Assembly (NCBI GenBank): GCA_020635435.1
Contig: JACJZU010000003.1
Span: forward strand, 248,001-312,000
Reading direction: 5' to 3'
Source of the DNA: Flavobacteriales bacterium
GTDB taxonomy: Bacteria > Bacteroidota > Bacteroidia > NS11-12g > UBA9320
Length of the DNA: 64,000 nt
The notes below the pieces were generated by a model. The model was not told where the DNA came from and did no database searches. It was given only the letters and a program-made list of their open reading frames with translations. Positions 15,867 to 24,787 of this stretch are shown here, one piece after another (the stretch's first letter is position 1; the number at the start of each line of letters is the position of its first letter). Both the position numbers and the translations under genes were made by a program.

Positions 15867-16460
15867 CACCACAGATTACACAGATCCACACGGATCTTGC
15901 ACAGATTCCTTCCGCTATCTGTGTTAATCTGTGTGCATCTGTGGTGAAATGGCGACGGGAATTTTTTGCACCACAGATTACACAGATCCACACAGATCTT
16001 GCACAGATTCCTTCCGCTATCTGTGTTAATCTGTGTGCATCTGTGGTGAAATGGCGACGGGAATTTTTTGCACCACAGATTACACAGATCCACACAGATC
16101 TTGCACAGATTCCTTCCGCTATCTGTGTTAATCTGTGTGCATCTGTGGTGAAATGGCGACGGGAATTTTTTGCACCACAGATTACTCAGATCCACACGGA
16201 TTTTGCACAGATTACTTATTCCTTCCGCTATCTGTGTTAATCTGTGTGCATCTGTGGTGAAATGGCGATGGGAATTTTTTGCACCACAGATTACTCAGAT
16301 CCACACGGATTTTGCACAGATTACTTCATCCTTCCGATATCTGTGTTAATCTGTGTAATCTGTGGTTAACCTGCGACGTGAAATCTTTACACCACAGAAT
16401 ACACAGATTACTTTTTCCATCGGGTATCTACACGAATCGATGTGCATCTGGGGTCAACAT
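15867..16460. repeat. Array of palindromic 102-109 bp repeats
   Basis: Units start at 15867, 15969, 16071, 16173, 16282 and 16390. The first three are 102 bp and nearly identical; the fourth is about 109 bp, the fifth about 108 bp, and the sixth is degenerate and shorter. Each full unit opens with CACCACAGATTACACAGAT and holds ATCTGTGTGCATCTGTGGTG near its end, so it can fold into a stem of nearly 20 pairs. The sequence type (CACAGATTACACAGAT) recurs in many environmental bacterial genomes. Open frames on both strands inside the array are by-products of the repeats. Confidence 0.95.
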
Positions 16461-16513
16461 CAGGAGTTACGAGTTGCTCCTTCCATCCTAATGGCTAAAG
16501 ATGCAATATCTAT

Positions 16514-16876
16514 TCAGATTTTCTTGATAAATCCCCGCTCAAGATGGAGAAACTCGACCATTTCAGCCGTTTTCATCGGCTCAGAGGCAGGTGTCACGAA
16601 ACATTTGAACATACCCGAGCTGCGTAAATATTCCTGTTGTCGCTCAACATGATGTTGGAAGGCCGGTTTATCGGCATATACTTCAAAAAACAGCACCTCA
16701 TTGGGGTATGGAGTTGGATCCGATACCAGGTCCGGATCGTTGAGTGGGCGATGAATCAAGTAAACTAAAGTACCCGGCTCTTCCATGGCCATTTTCTCAA
16801 ATTGTTGAAGCGCAAGCTCCGCTTCATCGGTTTGGGATTCACGGATCAACCATCGGGAAATTAAGTGCAGTGCCAT
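16514..16876 (-). CDS. Antibiotic-biosynthesis-monooxygenase-like (ABM) domain protein
   Basis: A 120-residue protein with the dimeric alpha/beta-barrel ABM fold: ISRWLIRESQTDEAELALQQF (6-26) as strand and helix, then PGTLVYLIHRP (34-44), then NEVLFFEVYADKPAFQHHVERQQ (59-81), the classic FxEVYxDxxAxxxH block. The C-terminal 35 residues are longer than in the smallest members. Relatives act as quinol monooxygenases or have no known activity. It stands alone between the repeats and the hydrolase gene. Confidence 0.8.
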   Translation of the reverse strand: MALHLISRWLIRESQTDEAELALQQFEKMAMEEPGTLVYLIHRPLNDPDLVSDPTPYPNEVLFFEVYADKPAFQHHVERQQEYLRSSGMFKCFVTPASEPMKTAEMVEFLHLERGFIKKI

Positions 16877-16937
16877 AATCTTCTAAGTTCATCTGCATCC
16901 TATTCAGTCCGGGATGGTCTAAACGAAATGCACCTGT

Positions 16938-17780
16938 TCACAAATTAAAGAATTCCATCGTCTCTTCCACCACCAATTCCAGGTCTTCGGTCAAATATTC
17001 TTCATCCCATGGATGCTTCCCACCAAAGGTATGGCCCGCGTCCTCCAATTCAACAAAAACCGCATGATCAATGATCTCAGACAGCTTATACGCATCGGTT
17101 ATGGACACCGTTTCATCTGCTGTACCGTGTACGATCATACATGGTATGTTCAGCTCATCCGCTCTCCGCAAGAGGTCGAACCGATCCCAGTTCGCAATGA
17201 TATCCTCCTTAAATGCATAAAGCAGCGGGTAGACCTGTTTCGTACGCCCATTTTCGATGGGAACGAACCCCCGCGACGACCAGTTTGCATCCGAATCCAA
17301 GCGCGCATATTTATGCAGATCTGCGGGTGCAGACCAGGTCACAATTTTTCGGATACGCTTATCTTCCAGGGCCTTCAGCAGGAGCATCGCTCCCCCTAAA
17401 CTGTGACCTACGGCATTTATCTCAGAACTATCCAGAACAGGGAGTTCCGTTGAACTCTGCAATTCGATCCATTCCAGCACCAAACCGATATCCTCTAATT
17501 GCCTGCTGAATGTATTGGATCCGAAATTCTCCGGATCGGTAATGTCGCTCAGATCTTCGGCAGATACCCCGTTATGCGAAAAGTTCATCTTGATAACGGC
17601 GAAACCCGCTTCGGCCCAAATATCCGCGATGGCGTGAAAAGGCCCCCAATCCTTGAAGCCTTTCCAACCGTGACAAAAAAGGATCACCGGCAATTTGCCG
17701 GAATTTTCCGGATAACGAAGATCAAGGGAGAGCGGTGCTCCATTCTCCCCACCCAGTAGATATTCTTTTCTAAGGATCAA
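16938..17780 (-). CDS. Alpha/beta hydrolase
   Basis: A 280-residue cytoplasmic alpha/beta hydrolase of the dienelactone-hydrolase or prolyl-oligopeptidase-like group. FCHGWKGFKDWGP (35-47) gives the oxyanion loop, Ser127 in VGHSLGG is the nucleophile, HGTADETV provides the acid, and DAGHTFGGKHPW the histidine. The substrate is unknown. The only in-frame start near the family N-terminus is a TTG directly after the stop codon of the cyclophilin gene, so translation is likely coupled. Confidence 0.85.
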   Translation of the reverse strand: MILRKEYLLGGENGAPLSLDLRYPENSGKLPVILFCHGWKGFKDWGPFHAIADIWAEAGFAVIKMNFSHNGVSAEDLSDITDPENFGSNTFSRQLEDIGLVLEWIELQSSTELPVLDSSEINAVGHSLGGAMLLLKALEDKRIRKIVTWSAPADLHKYARLDSDANWSSRGFVPIENGRTKQVYPLLYAFKEDIIANWDRFDLLRRADELNIPCMIVHGTADETVSITDAYKLSEIIDHAVFVELEDAGHTFGGKHPWDEEYLTEDLELVVEETMEFFNL

Positions 17781-18389
17781 TTATTTCAGTTTTGTAAAAG
17801 TGGCAGGTGCATCAAATGCCTTAGCTAAGGCTCCAACCCGTACGATCCGAACTTTCTCCATGCGATCACCGATCTGGATCTTTTGGATAACATCCAAACC
17901 GTAAACAACAGAACCAAACACGTTGTAACTGCCATCCAGAAAGTTCGTACTCTTGAGTGTGACGTAGAATTGGCTTCCGTTCGTATTGGGACCGGCGTTA
18001 GCCATTGCAACCACACCGGCACTGTCGTGTTTCAGGGTAGGATGTATCTCCTGCCGGAAATTGTAGCCCGGACCACCACGACCATCACCCAGTGGATCGC
18101 CTCCCTGGATCACAAAATCAGGCACAACCCGGTGAAAGGTCAACCCATCGAAGTAGGGCTCTCCCTGCTTGCGCACCTTATTCTCGATCGTTCCCTCGGC
18201 CAAACCCACAAAACTGGCAACCGTTAAGGGTGCTTTCTCATGTTCAAGTCTTATACAGAACGTGCCCCGGTTGGTTTCGATCACTCCGTACAGACCGTCG
18301 CCCAAGTGATTTTGGCGCACTACACGCTTGTATGGATCGCAGGCTACCATCAACAGGCCGATCACGATTGCGGTCAAGGTTGTTCTCAT
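17781..18389 (-). CDS. Peptidyl-prolyl isomerase lipoprotein (cyclophilin type)
   Basis: A 202-residue cyclophilin anchored as a lipoprotein: signal peptide with Cys17 in LLMVAC. The catalytic domain shows FDGLTFHRVVPDFVIQGGDPLGDGRGGPGY, with the family Phe-His-Arg at FHRV and Gln-Gly-Gly, and ANAGPNTNGSQFYVT. It should assist proline isomerisation of envelope proteins in the periplasm. The ATG at 18389 gives a standard lipoprotein signal; the adjacent TTG three codons earlier is less likely. It is followed directly by the hydrolase gene and is divergent from prfC. Confidence 0.93.
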   Translation of the reverse strand: MRTTLTAIVIGLLMVACDPYKRVVRQNHLGDGLYGVIETNRGTFCIRLEHEKAPLTVASFVGLAEGTIENKVRKQGEPYFDGLTFHRVVPDFVIQGGDPLGDGRGGPGYNFRQEIHPTLKHDSAGVVAMANAGPNTNGSQFYVTLKSTNFLDGSYNVFGSVVYGLDVIQKIQIGDRMEKVRIVRVGALAKAFDAPATFTKLK

Positions 18390-18468
18390 AGCGAACAAAT
18401 TTAGGCCACGAAACGATTCAAAACGGAATTGTGAAAGCCATTACCGTAATTTGCCGGCCTTATTAAGT

Positions 18469-20058
18469 ATGTCCCTTCAACAGGAAATAAAAAAGCGACG
18501 AACATTCGGGATCATTTCGCACCCCGATGCCGGTAAAACCACCCTCACCGAGAAGTTACTCCTTTTTGGAGGGGCTATTCAAACGGCAGGAGCAGTTAAG
18601 AATAATAAGATCCAAAAGACGGCCACTTCCGACTTTATGGAGATCGAAAAGCAGCGGGGTATATCCGTGGCCACCTCCGTAATGGCCTTTCACTATGGCG
18701 ATCACATCGTGAATATTCTGGATACACCCGGCCACAAGGATTTTGCAGAGGACACCTACAGAACCCTAACCGCGGTGGATAGCGTGATCCTGGTTGTGGA
18801 TTGTGTGAAAGGCGTTGAAGAGCAAACCCGAAAGTTGATGCAGGTTTGCCGGATGCGCAATACCCCGGTTATCATTTTCATCAATAAGCTTGACCGGGAC
18901 GGAAAGGATCCATACGATCTGTTGGACGAATTGGAGAGCGAACTGCACATTTCAGTGCGCCCGCTCAGTTGGCCGATCGGGATGGGGAAAGATTTCAAGG
19001 GTGTTTACCTGCTGTACAACGACAGTCTGAATCTCTTTGAAGCGAATAAGACCAAACGCAGCGAGGAGATCATTCATTTCGACAACATTGAGGATAAGTC
19101 GCTTGATACCCTGATCGGTGAACGCTATGCCGATAAACTTCGCGAAGACGTGGAACTCATAGGAGGAGTTTATGAGCCTTTTGATCGGGAAATGTACCGC
19201 GAAGGATTACTGGCACCTGTTTTCTTTGGCTCTGCTGTAAACAACTTCGGAGTGAAGGAATTGCTTGACACCTTTGTGGAAATTGCACCTTCTCCTGCTC
19301 CGCGAGCCACAAATAAGCGCTTAATTGAGCCTTCGGAGCCGAAATTCTCGGGGTTTGTTTTCAAGATACACGCGAACCTCGATCCCAATCACCGCGATCG
19401 GATCGCCTTTTTGCGCGTTTGTTCAGGAACCTTTGAACGCAACACATTCTACAGGCACACGCGCCTGGGTAAGCAGATGCGATTCAGCAATCCATACAAC
19501 TTCCTGGCTCAGAGCAAGAACGTGATCGAGGAAGCATATCCGGGCGATGTGGTGGGACTTTATGATACCGGCAATTTCAAGATCGGAGATACCCTTACTG
19601 AAGGTGAGGATGTGCTATATCAGGGCATTCCAAGTTTCTCCCCCGAGATATTCAAGGAAGTGATCAACCGGGACCCAATGAAGAGCAAACAACTCGAGAA
19701 GGGTATTGAGCAACTCACCGATGAAGGTGTAGCTCAATTATACCGTCAGGAACCGGGTAACAGAAAATTCATCGGTGCGGTAGGAGAGCTGCAGTTCGAA
19801 GTGATCCAATATCGACTGGAGCATGAATACAATGCCAGTTGTGATCTGATCGCCATGCCTTTTCACAAAGCATGTTGGATGACCGGTAAACCGGATGCCA
19901 TCGATCAATTCTGCAAGTTCCGTGCGAAGGAGATCGTTTTCGATAAAGACGGTAATCGCGTTTACCTGGCTCAATCCGCATTCGTTCTGCAAATGGCCCG
20001 TCAGAATAATCCGGACATCACGTTTCACGAGACCTCAGACTTTAAACTGAGTTCCTGA
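18469..20058 (+). CDS. prfC: Peptide chain release factor 3
   Basis: A 529-residue GTPase, the same length as the E. coli protein. It removes RF1/RF2 from the ribosome after peptide release. G1 is GIISHPDAGKTT (14-25), switch I contains EKQRGISV, G3 is LDTPGHKDF, G4 INKLDRD. RF3-specific parts include GAIQTAGAVKNNK and the C-terminal AVGELQFEVIQYRLEHEY. The ATG at 18469 gives MSLQQEIKKRRTFGIISHP, the family start; an open frame of 47 codons upstream is ignored. A near-consensus -7 element (GTAATTTGC) lies about 15 bp before it. Confidence 0.97.
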   Translation: MSLQQEIKKRRTFGIISHPDAGKTTLTEKLLLFGGAIQTAGAVKNNKIQKTATSDFMEIEKQRGISVATSVMAFHYGDHIVNILDTPGHKDFAEDTYRTLTAVDSVILVVDCVKGVEEQTRKLMQVCRMRNTPVIIFINKLDRDGKDPYDLLDELESELHISVRPLSWPIGMGKDFKGVYLLYNDSLNLFEANKTKRSEEIIHFDNIEDKSLDTLIGERYADKLREDVELIGGVYEPFDREMYREGLLAPVFFGSAVNNFGVKELLDTFVEIAPSPAPRATNKRLIEPSEPKFSGFVFKIHANLDPNHRDRIAFLRVCSGTFERNTFYRHTRLGKQMRFSNPYNFLAQSKNVIEEAYPGDVVGLYDTGNFKIGDTLTEGEDVLYQGIPSFSPEIFKEVINRDPMKSKQLEKGIEQLTDEGVAQLYRQEPGNRKFIGAVGELQFEVIQYRLEHEYNASCDLIAMPFHKACWMTGKPDAIDQFCKFRAKEIVFDKDGNRVYLAQSAFVLQMARQNNPDITFHETSDFKLSS

Positions 20059-20072
20059 GCTTGTGAGCGGGG

Positions 20073-20092
20073 CCGGCAGCAGAGGCTGCCGG
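20073..20092. terminator. Hairpin between convergent prfC and HtrA genes
   Basis: CCGGCAGC (20073-20080) and GCTGCCGG (20085-20092) form a perfect 8 bp GC-rich stem with an AGAG loop, placed between the two converging stop codons (20058 and 20101). No T-run follows, so it may act in both directions with other factors. Confidence 0.6.
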
Positions 20093-20100
20093 ATTGAATA

Positions 20101-21534
20101 TCAGTACATGTAGAACGACATCACCTGTTTACCACCATTGGGTGATACACCTTCAATGCGCAACTGTCCGCGCGCATTCTCCAGCAGGCGAATCGCTTCT
20201 TGCACGGTATCGGGAATATTGCCATTCACTACGGTGAGCACGAATCCCTCGGGAATGTTCATATTCCGTATCCGACCCTGCCCGATATTGCTAATCCGGA
20301 ATCCATAATCGATGCCATAGCGCTCACGTTCCAGTTTTGTTATTGGTTCGAAATCTGCCCCAAGTGTTTGAGAGTGGGATACTTTCCGCACATAACGCCC
20401 GGTACCACCATCCTGATTGACCAATACAATTTCTTTTTCAATGGACTTACCATCCCGCCCGATGGTATAGCGAATGGCATCCCCGGGTCTGTGGCGGGCG
20501 ATGATCTCGTTATAATCGGAAAGTCCGTAGATCTTCTTGCCGTTCATAGCCAGGATCACATCTCCGACCAGGATCTGATTTCTGAGTCCATCGTTCAACC
20601 CGTTGATGCCCTTTACTTCAACACCGCTGCCATCGTAACGTTCGAACTGGGAAGAACTCTGTTCGAGATCTGTAACTTCCAATCCGTCAAATCCCCGTTG
20701 GATCTCACCAAATTCGCGGAGATCGTTCACGATCTTCAAAACGATATTGGATGGTATAGCAAATCCATATCCAACGTACGATCCTGTTTTTGAGGCAATT
20801 GCCGTATTTACGCCGATCAGTTTGCCTTCAAGATTCACCAGGGCCCCTCCACTGTTTCCGGGATTGATCGCTGCATCGGTTTGTATGAAACTCTCGATTG
20901 GGAATTCGTTTCGAACTATATTGATATTGCGTCCTTTCGCACTTACGATCCCTGCAGTTACTGTACTGTTCAAGTTGAATGGGTTTCCAACGGCAAGTAC
21001 CCATTCACCGATCTCTACTTCATCGCTGTTCGCAACTTCTATGAAGGGCAGGTTCTCGGCTTCGATCTTCAACAATGCCAGGTCTGATGAAGGAGCATCG
21101 CCAATAACCTTTGCCTGATAGCTGCGTTTCCCGCCGATCACGACTTCAATTTTATCGGCATTTTGTACAACGTGATGATTGGTGACAATATAACCGTCGG
21201 AGCTGATGATGACCCCCGAACCGGTACTCGATACCTTTCCAATACTGCCGAATGGATCAAAATCGAAGAACCAGAAAGAGCTGCGACGTTGAACCTGCGA
21301 TTCCGTTTTGATGAACACCACGGTAGGTGTACTTTTTTTGGAGGCCGAAATGAAATTGACATCACTGACATTCTGATTGGCTGCTCGAACGATGGGATTG
21401 AAGGCAGCTCCGTTGTCGTGCACATAAACCGTTTGCTTGTTCGATCGGCTAAAATGTCTAGAGAAAAACCAGGATGCCAGTACAGCAGTGGCCAGTACCA
21501 TGGCGATACTCCATATCAGGAAACGTTTCTGCAT
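20101..21534 (-). CDS. Periplasmic serine protease of the HtrA/Deg family
   Basis: A 477-residue protein with an N-terminal membrane anchor or signal (8-25), a trypsin-like domain and two PDZ-like regions. The triad is His121 (VTNHHVV), Asp151 (SSDLALL) and Ser228 (NPGNSGGAL). The first PDZ spans about 285-385 (VGDVILAMNGKKIYGLSDYNEIIA), the second is short and diverged (about 405-475). It handles misfolded envelope proteins. The N-terminal segment has no cleavage site I can place, so it may stay inner-membrane anchored. A TATTTTTG element lies 35 bp upstream. It is convergent with prfC. Confidence 0.93.
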   Translation of the reverse strand: MQKRFLIWSIAMVLATAVLASWFFSRHFSRSNKQTVYVHDNGAAFNPIVRAANQNVSDVNFISASKKSTPTVVFIKTESQVQRRSSFWFFDFDPFGSIGKVSSTGSGVIISSDGYIVTNHHVVQNADKIEVVIGGKRSYQAKVIGDAPSSDLALLKIEAENLPFIEVANSDEVEIGEWVLAVGNPFNLNSTVTAGIVSAKGRNINIVRNEFPIESFIQTDAAINPGNSGGALVNLEGKLIGVNTAIASKTGSYVGYGFAIPSNIVLKIVNDLREFGEIQRGFDGLEVTDLEQSSSQFERYDGSGVEVKGINGLNDGLRNQILVGDVILAMNGKKIYGLSDYNEIIARHRPGDAIRYTIGRDGKSIEKEIVLVNQDGGTGRYVRKVSHSQTLGADFEPITKLERERYGIDYGFRISNIGQGRIRNMNIPEGFVLTVVNGNIPDTVQEAIRLLENARGQLRIEGVSPNGGKQVMSFYMY

Positions 21535-21569
21535 AGTTGTCAGGGCTTAATTTTCGAACGGTACTTGTT

Positions 21570-21577
21570 CAAAAATA
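21570..21577 (-). promoter_or_regulatory. -7 promoter element of the HtrA gene
   Basis: TATTTTTG on the minus strand, 35 bp before the ATG, fits the TAnnTTTG consensus. No clear TTG lies 17-20 bp further upstream. Confidence 0.4.
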
Positions 21578-21586
21578 GTACCACTG

Positions 21587-22678
21587 TCAATCTTGCACAC
21601 TTGCCCGAACCTCGATCTGTATCTTCGGTTGACGTGGGTCGTTGGTATACAGGTAAATGAATTTGCGTTGCTCGCCCGATTTGAATAGGGCATCGAACTG
21701 AACGGTTACTTCCCTGCTCTCGCCGCGCAAGATGGGAGCATCGCTGAATTCGAGCAAGGCGCAGGCGCAGTCGGATGATACTTTGAGTATCTGCAGGTCA
21801 CGCTTGCCCTTGTTTGTGATGAGGAACTTTTTACGCATTTTCTGACCCTGAACCATACTCCCCATTTCGATCACCTGGGTGGACAATTCGATAAGGGGTG
21901 CTTTGCGCAGTGCCTTTTTCCCCGGGGTTCCAAAATCCTGAATGAGCTCAAAGGTGATCTCGATTGATTTTGTAGGAAAGAAAATGTCTCCGGTCTCAAA
22001 GAGTGCCACTTCATTGATCAAGCCCAGATCGTTTACCTTATCGGCTTGTAGGATCACCGGAATGCGAAGTGTATCGCCCGGCTCCATGGTCTTGTCCTCC
22101 GGAAAATCGATCTGCAGATAGTCCGGTTTTCGGGAAACCTTCTTGAGCTTGAGAGGTCGGTTGTATTCATTGATCAACATGATCTCCTGCCTGTAGGAGC
22201 CTTTATTGGGTATGGATCCGAATGCCGCTATGTTCGAGGGCATGTGCAAATAACCGAACTGTCCGGGTATGCGCTCTGTTTGGGTGTTTATCGGGCGGCG
22301 GATGACACCGGTAATTCGGAGAGGAACCGTTATTGCATCCTGAAAATTGGCCAGCACCTCCACTTTTTTTTCGATCTCACCTGCATAGTTGTCGGGATCG
22401 AATGTTACCCCGATAACCGCTGTTTCACCCGGTTTTATGGGTTCTTTTGGCCAGGAAGGTACTGTGCATCCGCAATCTGCCTTTATGTCTCGAATTACAA
22501 GTGCGTCCGAACTGTTGTTGGTCAAGCGAAATTCCGTTTGGATCAATCCACTTCGGAAATTGATGGTTCCGAAGTTGTAGTTGGTTCGGTCGAAGTGAAT
22601 ATCGGCAACCCGGATCTGAGCAGACAATGCTGTGCAAATACCTATGAGAAGAGATGTAACTGTTGTTTTTCGGATCAT
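21587..22678 (-). CDS. DUF1573-domain exported protein
   Basis: A 363-residue protein with a signal peptide (about 1-20, ending ALSAQ) and at least two DUF1573 units. The first (about 30-125) has the family's HFDRTNYNFGTIN, IKADCGCTVPSWPKEPIKPGE and VTFDPDNYAGE blocks; the last (about 262-360) has IEMGSMVQGQKMRKKFLITNKGKRDL, SSDCACALLEFSDAPI and VQFDALFKSGEQRKF. These are Ig-like repeats common in Bacteroidota exported proteins, role unknown. The ATG at 22678 is used because it begins the signal peptide. The CGC/CAC cysteine pairs of the repeats are conserved in both units. Confidence 0.85.
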   Translation of the reverse strand: MIRKTTVTSLLIGICTALSAQIRVADIHFDRTNYNFGTINFRSGLIQTEFRLTNNSSDALVIRDIKADCGCTVPSWPKEPIKPGETAVIGVTFDPDNYAGEIEKKVEVLANFQDAITVPLRITGVIRRPINTQTERIPGQFGYLHMPSNIAAFGSIPNKGSYRQEIMLINEYNRPLKLKKVSRKPDYLQIDFPEDKTMEPGDTLRIPVILQADKVNDLGLINEVALFETGDIFFPTKSIEITFELIQDFGTPGKKALRKAPLIELSTQVIEMGSMVQGQKMRKKFLITNKGKRDLQILKVSSDCACALLEFSDAPILRGESREVTVQFDALFKSGEQRKFIYLYTNDPRQPKIQIEVRASVQD

Positions 22679-22829
22679 CTTTATAATTAACCTGTTGATG
22701 CAATAACAAAGCGCGAAGTAAATGCACCTTAACACTTTGAAGATGTGAAAGTTCAATAAGTTGCCCGTCAGTAGTGAGAAACGACGATTTTGAGGATAAA
22801 TTCTGCATCACGCTTGAAGCGCAGATACG

Positions 22830-22837
22830 TATTTTTG
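22830..22837 (+). promoter_or_regulatory. -7 promoter element of the ruvB operon
   Basis: TATTTTTG fits TAnnTTTG and ends 3 bp before the GTG start of ruvB, so the transcript would begin at or next to the start codon. Confidence 0.5.
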
Positions 22838-22840
22838 AGT

Positions 22841-23854
22841 GTGCGAAACGAACATATCGATCCGAGTGCGAAGAACGATCGGGAGATCGAACAGGTATTG
22901 AGGCCGCAGGAATTCTCGGAGTTCACCGGTCAGGACAAGATCCTTGAGAATCTCAGGGTCTTTGTTCAAGCGGCAGTTCAGAGGGAGGAGGCATTGGATC
23001 ATGTGCTGCTACATGGCCCTCCGGGACTGGGAAAAACTACGCTGGCCAACATAATCGCGAACGAGCTGAACAGCCAGATCAAGATCACTTCAGGCCCTGT
23101 ACTCGAAAAACCGGGAGACCTGGCCGGATTGCTCACGAATCTCGAGCATGGGGATGTTCTGTTCATTGATGAAATACATCGCCTCAGTCCGGTTATCGAG
23201 GAATATCTGTACTCGGCAATGGAAGATTACCGGATCGATATCATGTTGGATACCGGTCCCAATGCCCGATCTGTTCAGATCTCCATCAGTCCGTTCACCC
23301 TCGTTGGGGCAACTACGCGCAGTGGGCTGCTCACATCACCCCTTCGAGCACGGTTTGGGATCAATTGTCGGCTAGAGTATTACGATTCAGCGGTTCTTCA
23401 GCAGATCATAGTGCGATCGTCGGGTATTCTGCGCACAGAGATTCATCCTTCAGCCGCCATGGAGATCGCCCGGCGAAGCAGGGGAACTCCCCGGATCGCC
23501 AATGCCTTACTGCGCCGCACGCGCGATTTTGCCCAGATAAAGGGTGAAGGTTATATTGATCTGGATATTGCACGCTATGCTTTGGATGCCCTGAATGTGG
23601 ATGCCCGCGGACTGGATGAAATGGATAACCGGATCCTGGCCACAATTATCGAAAAATTCAAAGGTGGTCCGGTGGGGATCAATACCATTGCAACTGCAGT
23701 AGGAGAGGAAGCCGGTACAATTGAAGAGGTATACGAACCATTCCTGATCAAAGAAGGATATATTCAGCGCACATCGCGTGGGCGAGAGGCCACACAGGCT
23801 GCATATGAGCATCTCGGAAAAATTCCTCCCTCACAAATGCATACCCTGTTCTAG
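22841..23854 (+). CDS. ruvB: Holliday junction branch migration ATPase RuvB
   Basis: A 337-residue AAA+ motor that drives branch migration with RuvA. It has the family start (RPQEFSEFTGQDKILENL), Walker A GPPGLGKTTLA, Walker B FIDEIHRLSP, the sensor GATTRSGLLTSPLRARFGI and arginine finger, and the C-terminal winged helix ending EPFLIKEGYIQRTSRGREAT. The GTG at 22841 fits the normal length and a -7 element just upstream; a longer open frame upstream adds unrelated residues. It heads an operon with queG 3 bp downstream. Confidence 0.97.
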   Translation: MRNEHIDPSAKNDREIEQVLRPQEFSEFTGQDKILENLRVFVQAAVQREEALDHVLLHGPPGLGKTTLANIIANELNSQIKITSGPVLEKPGDLAGLLTNLEHGDVLFIDEIHRLSPVIEEYLYSAMEDYRIDIMLDTGPNARSVQISISPFTLVGATTRSGLLTSPLRARFGINCRLEYYDSAVLQQIIVRSSGILRTEIHPSAAMEIARRSRGTPRIANALLRRTRDFAQIKGEGYIDLDIARYALDALNVDARGLDEMDNRILATIIEKFKGGPVGINTIATAVGEEAGTIEEVYEPFLIKEGYIQRTSRGREATQAAYEHLGKIPPSQMHTLF

Positions 23855-23857
23855 TTC

Positions 23858-24784
23858 ATGGAAAAAGCCGAACGTTCTGCTCTGGTCAAACAAATTGCGG
23901 CCGATCTGGGATTTCTGGCATGTGGTATAACCGGTGCCAACCGCATGGATGATGAAGAAGCACGGCTCGAAAACTGGCTCAAAGCCGGAATGCACGGCTC
24001 CATGAAATGGATGGAAGGGCATTTCGAGAAGCGCTTAAATCCGGCTGAATTGGTACCCGGTGCACAAAGCGTGATCTGTCTTCTGTTCAATTATCAGCCG
24101 TCGGTGCGTCAGGAGGAAGACACAGCACGTATCTCGGCCTACGCTTATGGCGACGATTATCACCAGGTCGTGAAAACCAGGTTACATGCTCTGGCCAATG
24201 CCATGAAAGAGCGTTTTGGAGATTTCAATTACCGGGCATTCGTAGATTCTGCCCCCATTCTCGAACGCCCTCTGGCAGCACGCGCCGGATTGGGCTGGAT
24301 AGGTAAGCACAGTTTATTGTTGCGTAAAGGGAATGGCTCCTTCTTCTTCATTGGTGAATTGATCGCCGATATCGAATTGGAGCAGGATGGGCCGGTAACC
24401 GACCACTGTGGCACATGTACGGCCTGTATCGACGCATGTCCGACCGATGCAATCGTTGCAGATCGGGTAGTTGACTCCAGAAGGTGCATTTCCTATCTCA
24501 CCATTGAACTGAGAGATGAGATCCCTGCCGAATTCAGGGATAAAATGGAGAATTGGGCCTATGGTTGCGATATTTGTCAGGATGTGTGTCCGTGGAACCG
24601 ATTTGCCCGGCCGCATAACGAACCGGCATTTAACATTCGCGAGGAGATCCGAAGCTTTGATCTTAAGGATTGGCTGAAGGTTGACGAGGCCGGCTTCAAA
24701 CGAATTTTCAGTAAATCGGCAGTTAAACGCACGAAATATGGAGGATTTCAACGAAATCTGAAGTTTATTTCAGCAATTCAATAG
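23858..24784 (+). CDS. queG: Epoxyqueuosine reductase
   Basis: A 308-residue iron-sulfur, cobalamin-dependent enzyme that makes queuosine from epoxyqueuosine in tRNA anticodons. The N-terminal catalytic part includes GFLACGITGA, ARAGLGWIGKHSLLL and GSFFFIGELI. The ferredoxin-like part has CGTCTACIDACPTDAI and CDICQDVCPWN, giving the eight cysteines for two 4Fe-4S clusters. The protein is shorter than E. coli QueG because the C-terminal HEAT-like repeats are missing, as is common in Bacteroidota. Its ATG lies 3 bp after the ruvB stop. QueE of the same pathway is encoded at 27395. Confidence 0.95.
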   Translation: MEKAERSALVKQIAADLGFLACGITGANRMDDEEARLENWLKAGMHGSMKWMEGHFEKRLNPAELVPGAQSVICLLFNYQPSVRQEEDTARISAYAYGDDYHQVVKTRLHALANAMKERFGDFNYRAFVDSAPILERPLAARAGLGWIGKHSLLLRKGNGSFFFIGELIADIELEQDGPVTDHCGTCTACIDACPTDAIVADRVVDSRRCISYLTIELRDEIPAEFRDKMENWAYGCDICQDVCPWNRFARPHNEPAFNIREEIRSFDLKDWLKVDEAGFKRIFSKSAVKRTKYGGFQRNLKFISAIQ

Positions 24785-24787
24785 CTT

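Noticed and set aside
15652..16240. Open frames on both strands through the 102-109 bp repeats, with repeated peptide units
   Set aside because: They exist only because the repeat unit length is divisible by three and free of stops; the peptides show no domain, and both strands are open at once.
15867..16460. CRISPR array
   Set aside because: Units are contiguous and alike over their full length, with no unique spacers and no cas genes.
18328..18468. Upstream extension of prfC
   Set aside because: The 47 extra codons are antisense to the cyclophilin gene; the ATG at 18469 gives the standard 529-residue protein.
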